64,000 bases of DNA from NCBI RefSeq assembly GCF_900187125.1, contig NZ_LT906468.1, positions 3,782,001 to 3,846,000 of the forward strand, given 5' to 3'. Below, piece by piece: positions 35,004-43,499 of this stretch. A model generated the notes under the pieces. It saw only the letters and a list, made by a program, of their open reading frames with translations, was not told where the DNA came from and did no database searches. The position numbers and the translations under genes are program-made. Source of the stretch: Sphingobacterium mizutaii. GTDB taxonomy: Bacteria; Bacteroidota; Bacteroidia; Sphingobacteriales; Sphingobacteriaceae. Position 1 is the first letter of the stretch. Each line of letters begins with the position of its first letter.

Positions 35004-35979
35004 TGATATAATTCACGTTAAATACAAAAAACGACCCGATGATTGCCGGAAAGATGAGGTTAACAAACCAAACGCACGAGACAATGGCCATCACTGCAAT
35101 TTCTTGGGTCGTAATATACGCATACAAATTGCTGGCTACAAAACTACGAACACTAAAGTCAAAAATATCTAAGGAAGGAACGGCAGATTGAATAAAAAAC
35201 ATGATAAAGATCATTAATACCATAGAAACCAGAGGAAGCTCCGGTAAGATGACCAACATGAGTATGATATATTGCGAAGTAAAGATGGCAAACCGAAAGG
35301 CAGACAGCAAGAGTACATAAGCCAATTCTTTGACCGTAAAGTCTTCCAGCACCGAAAAGAATGGCTTTATCTTTTTCAAGAACTTGACCTTGCCCACTAA
35401 ATAATCCACCCAAGAAACATTGAAGTAAAGGATCAGAAAAGCCAACGCATAGATAATGGCGATCAGCCAAACTCCAAAGTCAACGGAGGCTGGCGTTTCC
35501 AAAAAGGTTGTAACGAACCATGCAATACTCAAAGAACCGAAAACCGAAGTCAATACCAACTGAGCAAATAGGCCAACGCCCATTGCCACTGCTCCTGTCG
35601 CCCTATTCTCTGGCTTGAGCAACATCACGCGCCCTCCATATTCACCGATTCTGTTCGGGGTAAATATCGCCCAAGTAAGGCCACAAAAAACCGATTTAAT
35701 GGCTTTCCATACTCCTAACTTTTCTATCCTCTGACTGAGAAACTGCCACTTTTTGACCTCTAGGAACCAATTGACGAACATTAAGAGCACAACAACCAAA
35801 AATACCAATCTAATCGTTAGCGGATCGATCTGATGAATAAGGCTTTCAAACTCCTTCAAGTTCTTTTGATTATTCACCTTGCTGACAACAAACCACATCG
35901 CAAGCGCAACAATGGCTATTTTAATCAAAAGATTGAGATATTTTCGCTGTGTCTTCGTCAATTTTGTTAAAGAAAGCAC
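34987..35979 (-). CDS. UPF0104/LPG-synthase transmembrane-domain protein
   Basis: 330 residues with about eight membrane segments and the family pattern TPNRIGEYGGRVMLLK near residues 98-113. Related to the protein at 23976-24893 but distinct. It lacks a catalytic domain. Encoded first in an operon with a GT2 that overlaps its end, so a role in moving or protecting a glycolipid is plausible but inferred. Divergent from ruvC. Confidence 0.85.
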   Translation of the reverse strand: MLSLTKLTKTQRKYLNLLIKIAIVALAMWFVVSKVNNQKNLKEFESLIHQIDPLTIRLVFLVVVLLMFVNWFLEVKKWQFLSQRIEKLGVWKAIKSVFCGLTWAIFTPNRIGEYGGRVMLLKPENRATGAVAMGVGLFAQLVLTSVFGSLSIAWFVTTFLETPASVDFGVWLIAIIYALAFLILYFNVSWVDYLVGKVKFLKKIKPFFSVLEDFTVKELAYVLLLSAFRFAIFTSQYIILMLVILPELPLVSMVLMIFIMFFIQSAVPSLDIFDFSVRSFVASNLYAYITTQEIAVMAIVSCVWFVNLIFPAIIGSFFVFNVNYISDNKS

Positions 35980-36047
35980 AATTTTAATAATTTTTTAATT
36001 AATAACCGTTTTTAGAAAGCAATGTTTAGAAAATCGTATTATTGCAT

Positions 36048-36611
36048 ATGCAAAAAGAACCGGCTAAAGAGAGGATTATTTTGGGAATTGACCCTGGAAC
36101 GGTAGTTCTAGGTTATGGAATTTTGAAGGAGGTGAATAAAAAAATATCCTTGATCACGCTTGGTGTCATTAAAATGGGCCACTTAGATGACCATGGCCTC
36201 AAACTCCAACGCATCTTCAAAAAAACCAGTGCCCTGATTGCGGAGTACAATCCAGATTGTGTAGCATTAGAGGCTCCATTCTATGGCAAGAACATCCAAG
36301 TCATGCTAAAGCTGGGCCGTGCTCAAGGTGTCGCAATGGCAGCCGCTCTGAATGCCGATATCCCCATCTTTGAATATTCCCCACGAAAGATAAAACAATC
36401 GGTTACAGGCAATGGAAATGCGAGTAAGGAGCAAGTTGCCGCGATGTTACAGACCTTATTGAGCTTTAAGGAAACCCCAGAGTTCCTCGATGCTACCGAT
36501 GGTCTTGCAGTAGCGGTATGTCATGCCTTTCAGCAGAACCAGTCAACAGGTGGAAAAAACTATTCGGGTTGGGAAGCCTTTGTAAAGGACAATCAAAAAC
36601 GAATTCGTTAG
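36048..36611 (+). CDS. ruvC: Holliday junction endonuclease RuvC
   Basis: Resolvase that cuts Holliday junctions, working with RuvAB. Acidic residues Asp15 (GIDPGT), Glu75 (LEAPFYGKN), Asp148 and Asp151 (DATDGLAVA), with His159, are present. Start set at the ATG at 36048; an in-frame TTG lies six bases earlier. 187 residues. Its last four bases overlap the end of the convergent gene. Confidence 0.95.
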   Translation: MQKEPAKERIILGIDPGTVVLGYGILKEVNKKISLITLGVIKMGHLDDHGLKLQRIFKKTSALIAEYNPDCVALEAPFYGKNIQVMLKLGRAQGVAMAAALNADIPIFEYSPRKIKQSVTGNGNASKEQVAAMLQTLLSFKETPEFLDATDGLAVAVCHAFQQNQSTGGKNYSGWEAFVKDNQKRIR

Positions 36612-37660
36612 AGTTGGACCTGTCGGATGACATTCTTGACATTTAGCTCAATGATGTCAGTCATGCTCTTGCACTTGAAATAATTTTCATTTTCATAGTA
36701 CTTCGCATACCCTTCTTTTAATTTTTCTATATTTTCCTTGGTAGAAAGCTGTTGGGTGCTACTCGCGTCCCTGAGGTCCTTAATCCTATGCCTTTCGCTT
36801 CGTACGCGGTGCACAATGGAAGATCGCTCCTCTTGTTGATATTGCAACACGGTCTTTTCGTTCAAATGATCCATGGACAATTTGACAAATGGCAGATTTT
36901 CTTTAAAGAATTGTGGCAGATAGACTTTGATATTCCCTTCATAGAACTGCTGGTCAAAATCAATGGCACGGATCCTAAACTGGAAATCATCAAAGTCGGG
37001 AGTAATCTGCATCACGAAGTTATAAGCCCTCATATCTCCTAACATCGAGATTACACAGCGCTCGTTAAACTTCACAAACTCCTTTGCAATCCTTGTCTGA
37101 TTATAATCTGGAGCATCCATCTTGGTTTTTGCAAAGGTATCTCCGGGGATCCCCACAATATGCTCTTCTACCAAAGTATCGCGATCATAAAGGTAATTGA
37201 CCTGATTTGGAGAGATGATTTCTTCCAGCTCCAAGCCATAGATCCTGGAGGCATCAGCTTGTTTGATATAGAAATAATCATAGACATCGTTTAGCCTATT
37301 GACAATTTTGATTCGGAAGGGATGTGTATTTCCAAATGCACAGAATTCAATCTTTTCAATCACCTTATGTTGCACGATCCGGGTATTACCAGATGCCTTC
37401 AATTGTGCATATACAATTTTGAGCTGATCATATAAGGTATCTTGGATATGGGGAGGATATAAAGGGATTTCCCACAACGTATCATTGCCAAACTTGTCCA
37501 GGGAAGGTATGGTTTCTTGGAAATTCAAAAGATCAGAATAGGTCATGGGCAATTTACCATCCCGCTGATAAGCTTTTAGATATTTCAACAAACCCGTACC
37601 CACCGGAAAAATTGGTTTTTTCCTTGAAATCTTTACATCATCTTCTTTCATAACAAGCAT
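36608..37660 (-). CDS. Hypothetical protein with kinase-like motifs
   Basis: 350 residues, no recognised family, no signal or membrane segment. The central part resembles a kinase-fold core: lysine in DYFYIKQ (K133), glutamates in LELEE (about 144-147), a hinge-like LVEEHIVG (163-170), a catalytic-loop-like LGDMRAYNF (D209, N214) and IDFD (233-236) in the place of the metal-binding DFG. The C-terminal third is charged. Alternative ATG three codons in (37651). The match is by motif order alone, so the fold is a hypothesis. Confidence 0.6.
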   Translation of the reverse strand: MLVMKEDDVKISRKKPIFPVGTGLLKYLKAYQRDGKLPMTYSDLLNFQETIPSLDKFGNDTLWEIPLYPPHIQDTLYDQLKIVYAQLKASGNTRIVQHKVIEKIEFCAFGNTHPFRIKIVNRLNDVYDYFYIKQADASRIYGLELEEIISPNQVNYLYDRDTLVEEHIVGIPGDTFAKTKMDAPDYNQTRIAKEFVKFNERCVISMLGDMRAYNFVMQITPDFDDFQFRIRAIDFDQQFYEGNIKVYLPQFFKENLPFVKLSMDHLNEKTVLQYQQEERSSIVHRVRSERHRIKDLRDASSTQQLSTKENIEKLKEGYAKYYENENYFKCKSMTDIIELNVKNVIRQVQL

Positions 37661-38029
37661 TTGTGACTGAAACTAAAGTACGAAAAATAGTTGTTGTATA
37701 CATCAATGAAAAAATGTTAAAAAAAATGACGTAATTTTATCATTCAAACATTAATTTAACAATAATTGTTGTTATTTTTGAAAAAATTAGAAAATTGAAA
37801 AATTTATTTGAAAGGCTTATAAATGGAAGAAGCTCCCCGGGCGAGGAGCTTCAACGCTAACCAATTATAAACCTATGTTATTTTGAGGGAAGTGATTACA
37901 AACTTTAGTGTTTTTTACCTCGTTTGTTATAACAAATTTAAATTTTACTGTAAATAAATAGAAATTTATTTGATTTTTTTAGATATTTTTAAAAACCTTA
38001 TTACAAATTAACACATAAATACCATTTTT
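37661..38029. other. Regulatory-looking gap upstream of the Lrp-family gene
   Basis: 369 bases without a gene. It contains a near-perfect hairpin (gaagctcc 37829-37836 with ggagcttc 37845-37852), not followed by T residues, and two palindromes with AACAA/TTGTT arms (37758-37770 and 37923-37936). No tRNA or known RNA recognised. Confidence 0.55.
37923..37936. promoter_or_regulatory. Palindromic candidate operator
   Basis: Perfect 14-base palindrome tttgttataacaaa about 94 bases before the Lrp-family start. A related 13-base palindrome (aacaataattgtt) is at 37758-37770. Lrp/AsnC proteins often bind such sites in their own promoters. Confidence 0.45.
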
Positions 38030-38500
38030 ATGGAAAAAAACTATTCAAATTACGATTTAGACAACCTAGATGTTCAAATTTTATCCATTTTAATGGAAGA
38101 TGCCTCAATTCCATACACAGAAATAGCTAAAAAACTGATAGTTTCTGGTGGAACCATCCATGTTCGCATGAAAAAAATGGAAGAATTGGGGATTATTAGA
38201 GGTTCTAACTTAATTATCAACCCCCAAAAGGTTGGATTTGACATTACTGCCTTCTTAGGTATCTATTTAGAGAAGGGTTCTCAGTATGCTGATGCAGTAG
38301 AACAGTTGAAACAAGTGAAAGAAGTAGTGGAATTACACTATTGTACTGGTCAATATAGTATGTTTGCTAAAATCATCTGTAAGGACACCTCCCATTTACG
38401 CAAAGTTTTAAATGAAGACATCCAAGGACTGAAAGGAATCCAACGTACAGAGACCATTATTTCCTTAGAAGAGAGCATCAAAAGACAAATTACCTTATAA
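38030..38500 (+). CDS. Lrp/AsnC-family transcriptional regulator
   Basis: 156 residues: N-terminal winged helix-turn-helix (YDLDNLDVQILSILMED through RGSNLIINP) and a C-terminal AsnC/RAM ligand domain (about 75-150) for amino-acid sensing. Convergent with the arginine operon on the other side of a shared terminator. Its effector might be an amino acid made or used nearby, but this is inference. Candidate autoregulatory palindromes lie upstream. Confidence 0.92.
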   Translation: MEKNYSNYDLDNLDVQILSILMEDASIPYTEIAKKLIVSGGTIHVRMKKMEELGIIRGSNLIINPQKVGFDITAFLGIYLEKGSQYADAVEQLKQVKEVVELHYCTGQYSMFAKIICKDTSHLRKVLNEDIQGLKGIQRTETIISLEESIKRQITL

Positions 38501-38546
38501 GAATTGTCTAAAATGGTTTTTTATCTTAAAACTAACGTCTAGAGAT

Positions 38547-38577
38547 AAAAAAAGCGGGCTTGGCCCGCTTTTTTTAT
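38547..38577. terminator. Bidirectional terminator between the Lrp gene and argE
   Basis: Aaaaaaagcgggc pairs with gcccgcttttttt around a 3-base loop. T-runs on both strands; both flanking genes read toward it. Confidence 0.9.
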
Positions 38578-38585
38578 TGAATTTC

Positions 38586-39650
38586 TTATAAGATTCCTTT
38601 CAAGAGGTCAATATAATATCGAACTCCATCATTTATTTCATGCAAATAGATAAATTCATCCGCTGTATGCGACCTTGCTGAGTCTCCCGGTCCAGTTTTG
38701 ATGGAAGGAATATTCAAAATAGCCTGGTCACTCATCGTCGGACTGCCATATAATTCTTTTCCCAATGATTTCCCAGAGCGAACGATCGGGTGTTCAACGG
38801 AAATAGAAGATGGATTCAATCGGGTAGAACGAGGTTCTACGGAGGATTTCACGTTTTTCCTGATTATCTCCAAGACCTCCAGGTTAGTATATACATCCGT
38901 TGTCCTGACATCTACGACAAACTTACAGCTCGCGGGCACAACATTATGTTGTGATCCGGCCTCAATCAATGTTACACTCATCTTCACCGGACCTAAAAAT
39001 TTCGATTGCTTAGGGAATTGATAATTCCTGAACCAATTGATGTCTTCAATGGCCTTATAAATCGCATTTTCACCCTCTTCCCGAGCGGCATGTCCAGATT
39101 TCCCTGCGGCTTCACAGTCCAATACCATCAAACCTTTTTCAGCTACCGCCAAATTCAATAGGGTCGGCTCACCAATAATGGCAAATTCACAAGGTTTGAT
39201 ATGTTTATATGCTTCCTCTAAGCCTCCTTTTCCGGAAACCTCTTCTTCTGAAGAAGCAACCAAACAAAGGTTAAAAGGCAAATCTTCACGCTCATAATAA
39301 TAACGGAATGCAGCAATTAAAGAAACCAAACAACCACCTGCATCATTACTCCCTAAACCAAACAGCTTCCCATCCTCAACAATTGCCTTAAAGGGATCTT
39401 TAGTATAGCCTGGATTCGGTTTTACGGTATCGTGATGGGAATTCAACAGCACATAAGGTTTAGCTGGGTCTTCAAATCTGTTATAGACAACCACATTGTT
39501 CCCTATCCTTTCTGTAACTATAGCATGTTGCTGGAAAAAATCGGCAAGCAATTGAGCAGTCTGATCCTCTTCCCTACTGAATGATTGGGTTTCAATCAAT
39601 TGTTTCAATAGCGAGGTACTCTCCTCAATCAATTGCTCAATACTAATCAT
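38586..39650 (-). CDS. argE: M20-family deacylase of arginine synthesis (ArgE-like)
   Basis: Metal-dependent amidohydrolase that removes the N-acyl group in the arginine pathway. Metal and catalytic residues are visible in SHHDTV (H72, D74), SNDAGG (D103) and SSEEEV (E135/E136). 354 residues, M20 type. Last gene of the operon argD-argF'-argB-proC-argE; its start overlaps the proC stop by eight bases. The acyl group removed is probably succinyl rather than acetyl, going by the carbamoyltransferase. Confidence 0.85.
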   Translation of the reverse strand: MISIEQLIEESTSLLKQLIETQSFSREEDQTAQLLADFFQQHAIVTERIGNNVVVYNRFEDPAKPYVLLNSHHDTVKPNPGYTKDPFKAIVEDGKLFGLGSNDAGGCLVSLIAAFRYYYEREDLPFNLCLVASSEEEVSGKGGLEEAYKHIKPCEFAIIGEPTLLNLAVAEKGLMVLDCEAAGKSGHAAREEGENAIYKAIEDINWFRNYQFPKQSKFLGPVKMSVTLIEAGSQHNVVPASCKFVVDVRTTDVYTNLEVLEIIRKNVKSSVEPRSTRLNPSSISVEHPIVRSGKSLGKELYGSPTMSDQAILNIPSIKTGPGDSARSHTADEFIYLHEINDGVRYYIDLLKGIL

Positions 39651-40443
39651 TATATAAACCTCCAGCTTTCTTAGCCGACAATTTAATTCCTTTAATAAAA
39701 GCTGAACTGAAACCGTTATGTTCCATTTCGTTCAGTCCCGCAATGGTACAGCCTTTAGGAGAAGTCACCTTATCGATTTCACTTTCTGGGTGGCTTTGCA
39801 TCTGCAACAACAAATCTGCAGCTCCTTTTGCAGTCTGGATGGCCATTTTCAAAGCATCATGGGCATGGAAACCAATTTCCACACCACCTTGCGAGGCTGC
39901 TCTGATACTTCTCAAGAAAAATGCAATCCCACAAGCACATAATGCCGTTGCAGAAGTCATTAAGTCTTCATTGATCACCACCACAGAGCCAACAGCTTCA
40001 AAGATCACCGAAACGTCCTGGATCTTATCTTCAGGGGCGCTGTCAGTCGCAATACAAGTCATGGATTGACCTATGGCAATTGCCGTATTTGGCATCGCTC
40101 GGATAACAACCTTATCTTGGCCCAATACATCCTTGATATCCTGGCAAGTTACACCAGATACCACGGAGATAACGGTTTGGGAAGGAGTCAATACAGGAGC
40201 CAATTCATCCATCACCTTCTTGATCTGCTGGGGGAGAATAGCCAATACAATAAATTCAGCTCCTTGAATCGCTTCCGGATTTGAATCGCTCACACTAAAA
40301 CCCTCCTCCTTTTCCACAGTCAACGACGCCAGATTGCGCCTGGTGATGGTAATCTCATTGGCTTTGCAATATTTAGTTTTCACTAGCCCCTTAGCCAATG
40401 ACAAACCAATATTCCCGCCTCCAATAATTGTTATCTTATTCAT
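39643..40443 (-). CDS. proC: Pyrroline-5-carboxylate reductase
   Basis: Final step of proline synthesis: reduces pyrroline-5-carboxylate. N-terminal dinucleotide fold with GGGNIGLSLAKGL and the C-terminal helical domain with SPKGCTIAGLNEMEH. Start set at ATG 40443, which begins the fold directly; an in-frame TTG at 40470 would add nine residues. It sits inside the arginine operon, 11 bases after argB and overlapping argE. Confidence 0.9.
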   Translation of the reverse strand: MNKITIIGGGNIGLSLAKGLVKTKYCKANEITITRRNLASLTVEKEEGFSVSDSNPEAIQGAEFIVLAILPQQIKKVMDELAPVLTPSQTVISVVSGVTCQDIKDVLGQDKVVIRAMPNTAIAIGQSMTCIATDSAPEDKIQDVSVIFEAVGSVVVINEDLMTSATALCACGIAFFLRSIRAASQGGVEIGFHAHDALKMAIQTAKGAADLLLQMQSHPESEIDKVTSPKGCTIAGLNEMEHNGFSSAFIKGIKLSAKKAGGLYND

Positions 40444-40454
40444 TTTATTTAAGT

Positions 40455-41243
40455 TTAGGCAATTAAGCAAGTTCCAAACTTCCGTTGCTGAAAGAGGTGC
40501 AAATTATTGGCATGTCCTATATAGACATTACTGACACCTCTAGAAATCGCTTCAAATGCATTATATAGTTTCGGGATCATCCCGTCATGAATGGTCTTGC
40601 TATCTTTCAATCTTTCGAAATCAACAGAACGAATGGTTTCAATAACGGATTGCTCATCATTCACATCCAGCAGTACACCGTTTTTATCAAAACAATAGAT
40701 CAATGAAACTTCATATAGTTTTGATAGGGCAACAGCCAAGGAAGACGCGATGGTATCCGCATTGGTATTCAATAGTTGTCCATTCCCATTATGGGTAATA
40801 GCTGAAAACACGGGAATAAATTCCGCTTCTAATAGTTTTTTGATGGCTAGGGAATCGATGGAATCAGCGAGGATATCACCTACAAAACCATAATCGATTT
40901 CCTTAACCGGTCTTTTCACCGCCTTGATCACATTGGCATCTGCCCCACATAGGCCAATTGCATTGCAATTGTATTTCTGCAAGGAAGCCACCAAGTTTTT
41001 ATTGGTTAGGCCTGCATAGACCATGGTCACGACGTCCAACATGGCAGCATCGGTAATACGTCTACCCTCCACCATCTTGGCCTCGATACCCATATCCGAT
41101 GCCATACGCGTTGCGATCTTTCCTCCGCCATGCACCAGGATCTTACGACCCGGCAAAGCAGAAAATTTCTCTAAAAACTCTTCTAATTGTTCCGGGTTGT
41201 CAATGACATTCCCGCCTATCTTGATAATATTTAATACCGACAT
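40455..41243 (-). CDS. argB: N-acyl-glutamate kinase
   Basis: Phosphorylates N-acetyl- or N-succinylglutamate in arginine synthesis. Amino-acid-kinase motifs KIGGN (8-12), HGGGK near 38-42 and the later GMIPKL segment are present; 262 residues. In the operon seven bases after argF'. Whether it prefers the succinyl form cannot be read directly, but the carbamoyltransferase suggests it. Confidence 0.9.
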   Translation of the reverse strand: MSVLNIIKIGGNVIDNPEQLEEFLEKFSALPGRKILVHGGGKIATRMASDMGIEAKMVEGRRITDAAMLDVVTMVYAGLTNKNLVASLQKYNCNAIGLCGADANVIKAVKRPVKEIDYGFVGDILADSIDSLAIKKLLEAEFIPVFSAITHNGNGQLLNTNADTIASSLAVALSKLYEVSLIYCFDKNGVLLDVNDEQSVIETIRSVDFERLKDSKTIHDGMIPKLYNAFEAISRGVSNVYIGHANNLHLFQQRKFGTCLIA

Positions 41244-41250
41244 CCTAAAT

Positions 41251-42216
41251 TTAACCCTTCAAATCTTCCAACATTCTTTTCAAAACAACCTGCGCAGCCC
41301 ATACCCTATTGCTGGCTTCCTTGATCACCAATGAATTTGGCCCGTCCAAAATCTCTGAGGACAATTCCAAATCCCTACGCACCGGCAAACAATGCATCAC
41401 CTTGGCATCATTGGTCAACTTTAATTTTTCATTATCCAACAACCAATTTTCATTGACTGGGTACACCTCCCCATATTCCATAAATGAAGACCAGTTCTTC
41501 ACATATACAAAATCTGCGTCTGCAAGAGCCTCATCTAGGTTGGTCGTGATATGAGCACCAGGTGTAAAGTCTTCCGACAATTCATAGCCAGCAGGTTGAG
41601 CGATGGTAAAATCAACCAATCCCTCTTCCTGGGCACGACACATCCATTCTGAGAAAGAATTAGGAACTGCTTGAGGCAATGCCTTCACATGCGGCGCCCA
41701 AGCCAATACAACCTTCGGTTTATCAGTTTTCTTGTATTCTGTAATCGTGATCAGATCAGTCAAACTTTGCAATGGATGCCTAGTTGCACTTTCCAAAGAA
41801 ACCACCGGTACTCCACAATATTTAATAAATTTATTGAATAGGTCTTCCGAATAATCCGCTTCCTTATCCTTCAAGGTAGGAAATGAACGCAGACCAAGAA
41901 TATCACAATATTCACCCATCACAGCAGCAGCTTCACGGATATGTTCGACAGTGGTACCATTCATGATCACCCCATCTCGAGTTTCCAAAGCCCATCCATC
42001 CTTATCCATGTTCATGACCATCACGTTCATGCCAAGGTTCATCCCTGCCTTTTGCGTACTCAAGCGTGTTCTCAAACTAGGGTTAAGAAATACCAAACCT
42101 AGCATTTTATGCTTCCCCAAGGTTTCGTTGGAATAAGGACTAGCCTTTATTTCTAATGCCTCTGTAACGATGTCTTTCAGATTATCTACGTCTGCTACGG
42201 AAAAAAACTTCTTCAT
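41251..42216 (-). CDS. argF': N-succinylornithine carbamoyltransferase
   Basis: Carbamoylates N-acylornithine in the arginine pathway used by Bacteroidota instead of free ornithine. The family markers are NPSLRTRLSTQ (carbamoyl-phosphate site, 45-55), HPLQSLTDL and HCLPVRR; 321 residues. Position 90 (GTTVEHI) corresponds to Pro90 of the Bacteroides fragilis enzyme and Glu92 of the Xanthomonas acetylornithine enzyme. It is Val here, a substitution reported to give succinylornithine activity in the latter. Hence the call, with the substrate inferred. Confidence 0.88.
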   Translation of the reverse strand: MKKFFSVADVDNLKDIVTEALEIKASPYSNETLGKHKMLGLVFLNPSLRTRLSTQKAGMNLGMNVMVMNMDKDGWALETRDGVIMNGTTVEHIREAAAVMGEYCDILGLRSFPTLKDKEADYSEDLFNKFIKYCGVPVVSLESATRHPLQSLTDLITITEYKKTDKPKVVLAWAPHVKALPQAVPNSFSEWMCRAQEEGLVDFTIAQPAGYELSEDFTPGAHITTNLDEALADADFVYVKNWSSFMEYGEVYPVNENWLLDNEKLKLTNDAKVMHCLPVRRDLELSSEILDGPNSLVIKEASNRVWAAQVVLKRMLEDLKG

Positions 42217-42233
42217 TTAATCTATTTTGATTT

Positions 42234-43367
42234 TTATGCTTTTAATCTCTCTTCAAAAGCAGTTAAAAATTGATCAGCAATCTTATTGGTAATGTTCAAT
42301 GCAGGCAAAAGACGAATCACATTGGGTTTCGCCTCTCCTGTAAAAATCCTGTTTTTCAACAACAAATCTTTCTTAACATGGGCAAACTCTGCTGGCAATT
42401 CGATCCCGATCATCAAGCCTCTCCCCCTAACTTCCAACACCTGATCAAATTTCTTGAGCTCTTCGATCAAATAACTACCTACTTGAGCTGCATTTTCCAT
42501 CAAGTTATCTTGCTTGATGATGTCCAGCACAGAGACAGCGGCCGCACATGCCAAATGGTTACCACCGAAGGTAGTCCCTAAAAGGCCAAATGAAGCTTTG
42601 AATTTTGGAGAAATAGCAATTCCACCGATTGGAAAGCCATTGCCCATTCCCTTTGCCATGGAATAGATATCAGCATCTACACCAGCATAGTCATGGGAGA
42701 AGAAAGAACCTGTTCTTCCATATCCACATTGTACGGAATCAGCAATGAATACCGAACCATATTGATCACAAAGACTACGGATCAGTTTCAAGAAAGGTAT
42801 AGAGGCTTCACGGATACCACCTACACCTTGGATACCTTCAATGATAACAGATGAAATCTCATCCCCATATTCCTTGAATGCTTTTTCCAAGGCCTCTTCA
42901 TCATTAAAAGGGAGGAATACTACATTATCGGTCTCATTGACTGGAGCAACGATGGCAGGGTTATCAGTGGCAGCAACCGCCAAAGAAGTACGTCCATGGA
43001 AAGACTTAGAAAAGGCGATCACCTTTTTTCGTCCGGTATGAAATGATGCTAATTTCAGGGCGTTTTCATTCGCCTCAGCACCAGAGTTACATAGAAACAA
43101 GGTATAGTCAGGTTTACCTGAAACTTCACCTAATTGTTTCGCTAATTGTTGTTGGATAGGGATCAAAATGGAATTGGAGTAAAAGCCAATTTTATTCAAT
43201 TGATCCGTGATACTTTTCACATAATGCGGATGGGTATGACCAATGGAGATAACAGCATGACCTCCATATAAATCCAAATATTCAGTTCCTTGTTCATCCC
43301 ATACAGTAGAGCCTTGTGCTTTTACGATGTTGATAGGGGTAACAGGATAAACGTTAAATAGTTCCAT
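42234..43367 (-). CDS. argD: Acylornithine aminotransferase
   Basis: PLP-dependent class III aminotransferase making N-acylornithine from the semialdehyde. NSGAEANE at 94-101, Asp210 (FIADSVQ) and the PLP lysine K239 (SMAKGMGNG) are present; 377 residues. First gene of the operon in this window, with its own predicted promoter; argG, argC and argH are not here. Confidence 0.92.
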   Translation of the reverse strand: MELFNVYPVTPINIVKAQGSTVWDEQGTEYLDLYGGHAVISIGHTHPHYVKSITDQLNKIGFYSNSILIPIQQQLAKQLGEVSGKPDYTLFLCNSGAEANENALKLASFHTGRKKVIAFSKSFHGRTSLAVAATDNPAIVAPVNETDNVVFLPFNDEEALEKAFKEYGDEISSVIIEGIQGVGGIREASIPFLKLIRSLCDQYGSVFIADSVQCGYGRTGSFFSHDYAGVDADIYSMAKGMGNGFPIGGIAISPKFKASFGLLGTTFGGNHLACAAAVSVLDIIKQDNLMENAAQVGSYLIEELKKFDQVLEVRGRGLMIGIELPAEFAHVKKDLLLKNRIFTGEAKPNVIRLLPALNITNKIADQFLTAFEERLKA

Positions 43368-43400
43368 GAAATGAAATAAATATGCTAAAGTTTAGTTTTT

Positions 43401-43408
43401 CAAATGTA
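43401..43408 (-). promoter_or_regulatory. Predicted arginine operon promoter (-7 element)
   Basis: On the minus strand TACATTTG matches TAnnTTTG, 34 bases before the argD start. No clear -33 TTTG. Confidence 0.5.
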
Positions 43409-43451
43409 CAAATAATTAAATAGCTGAACTTACTTAAAAAGGGTATAAAAT

Positions 43452-43484
43452 AAAAAAGTCCTCTTGGATAAGAGGACTTTTCTA
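43452..43484 (-). terminator. Terminator of the ribosomal block
   Basis: On the minus strand AAAAGTCCTCTT pairs with AAGAGGACTTTT, followed by more T, 15-45 bases past the rplQ stop. It ends the long rplC-rplQ cluster. Confidence 0.88.
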
Positions 43485-43499
43485 TGATTCGTTTAAAGA

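Noticed and set aside
37800..37860. Possible tRNA or riboswitch before the Lrp-family gene
   Set aside because: Only one hairpin, no cloverleaf or known aptamer features; kept as an unexplained structure.
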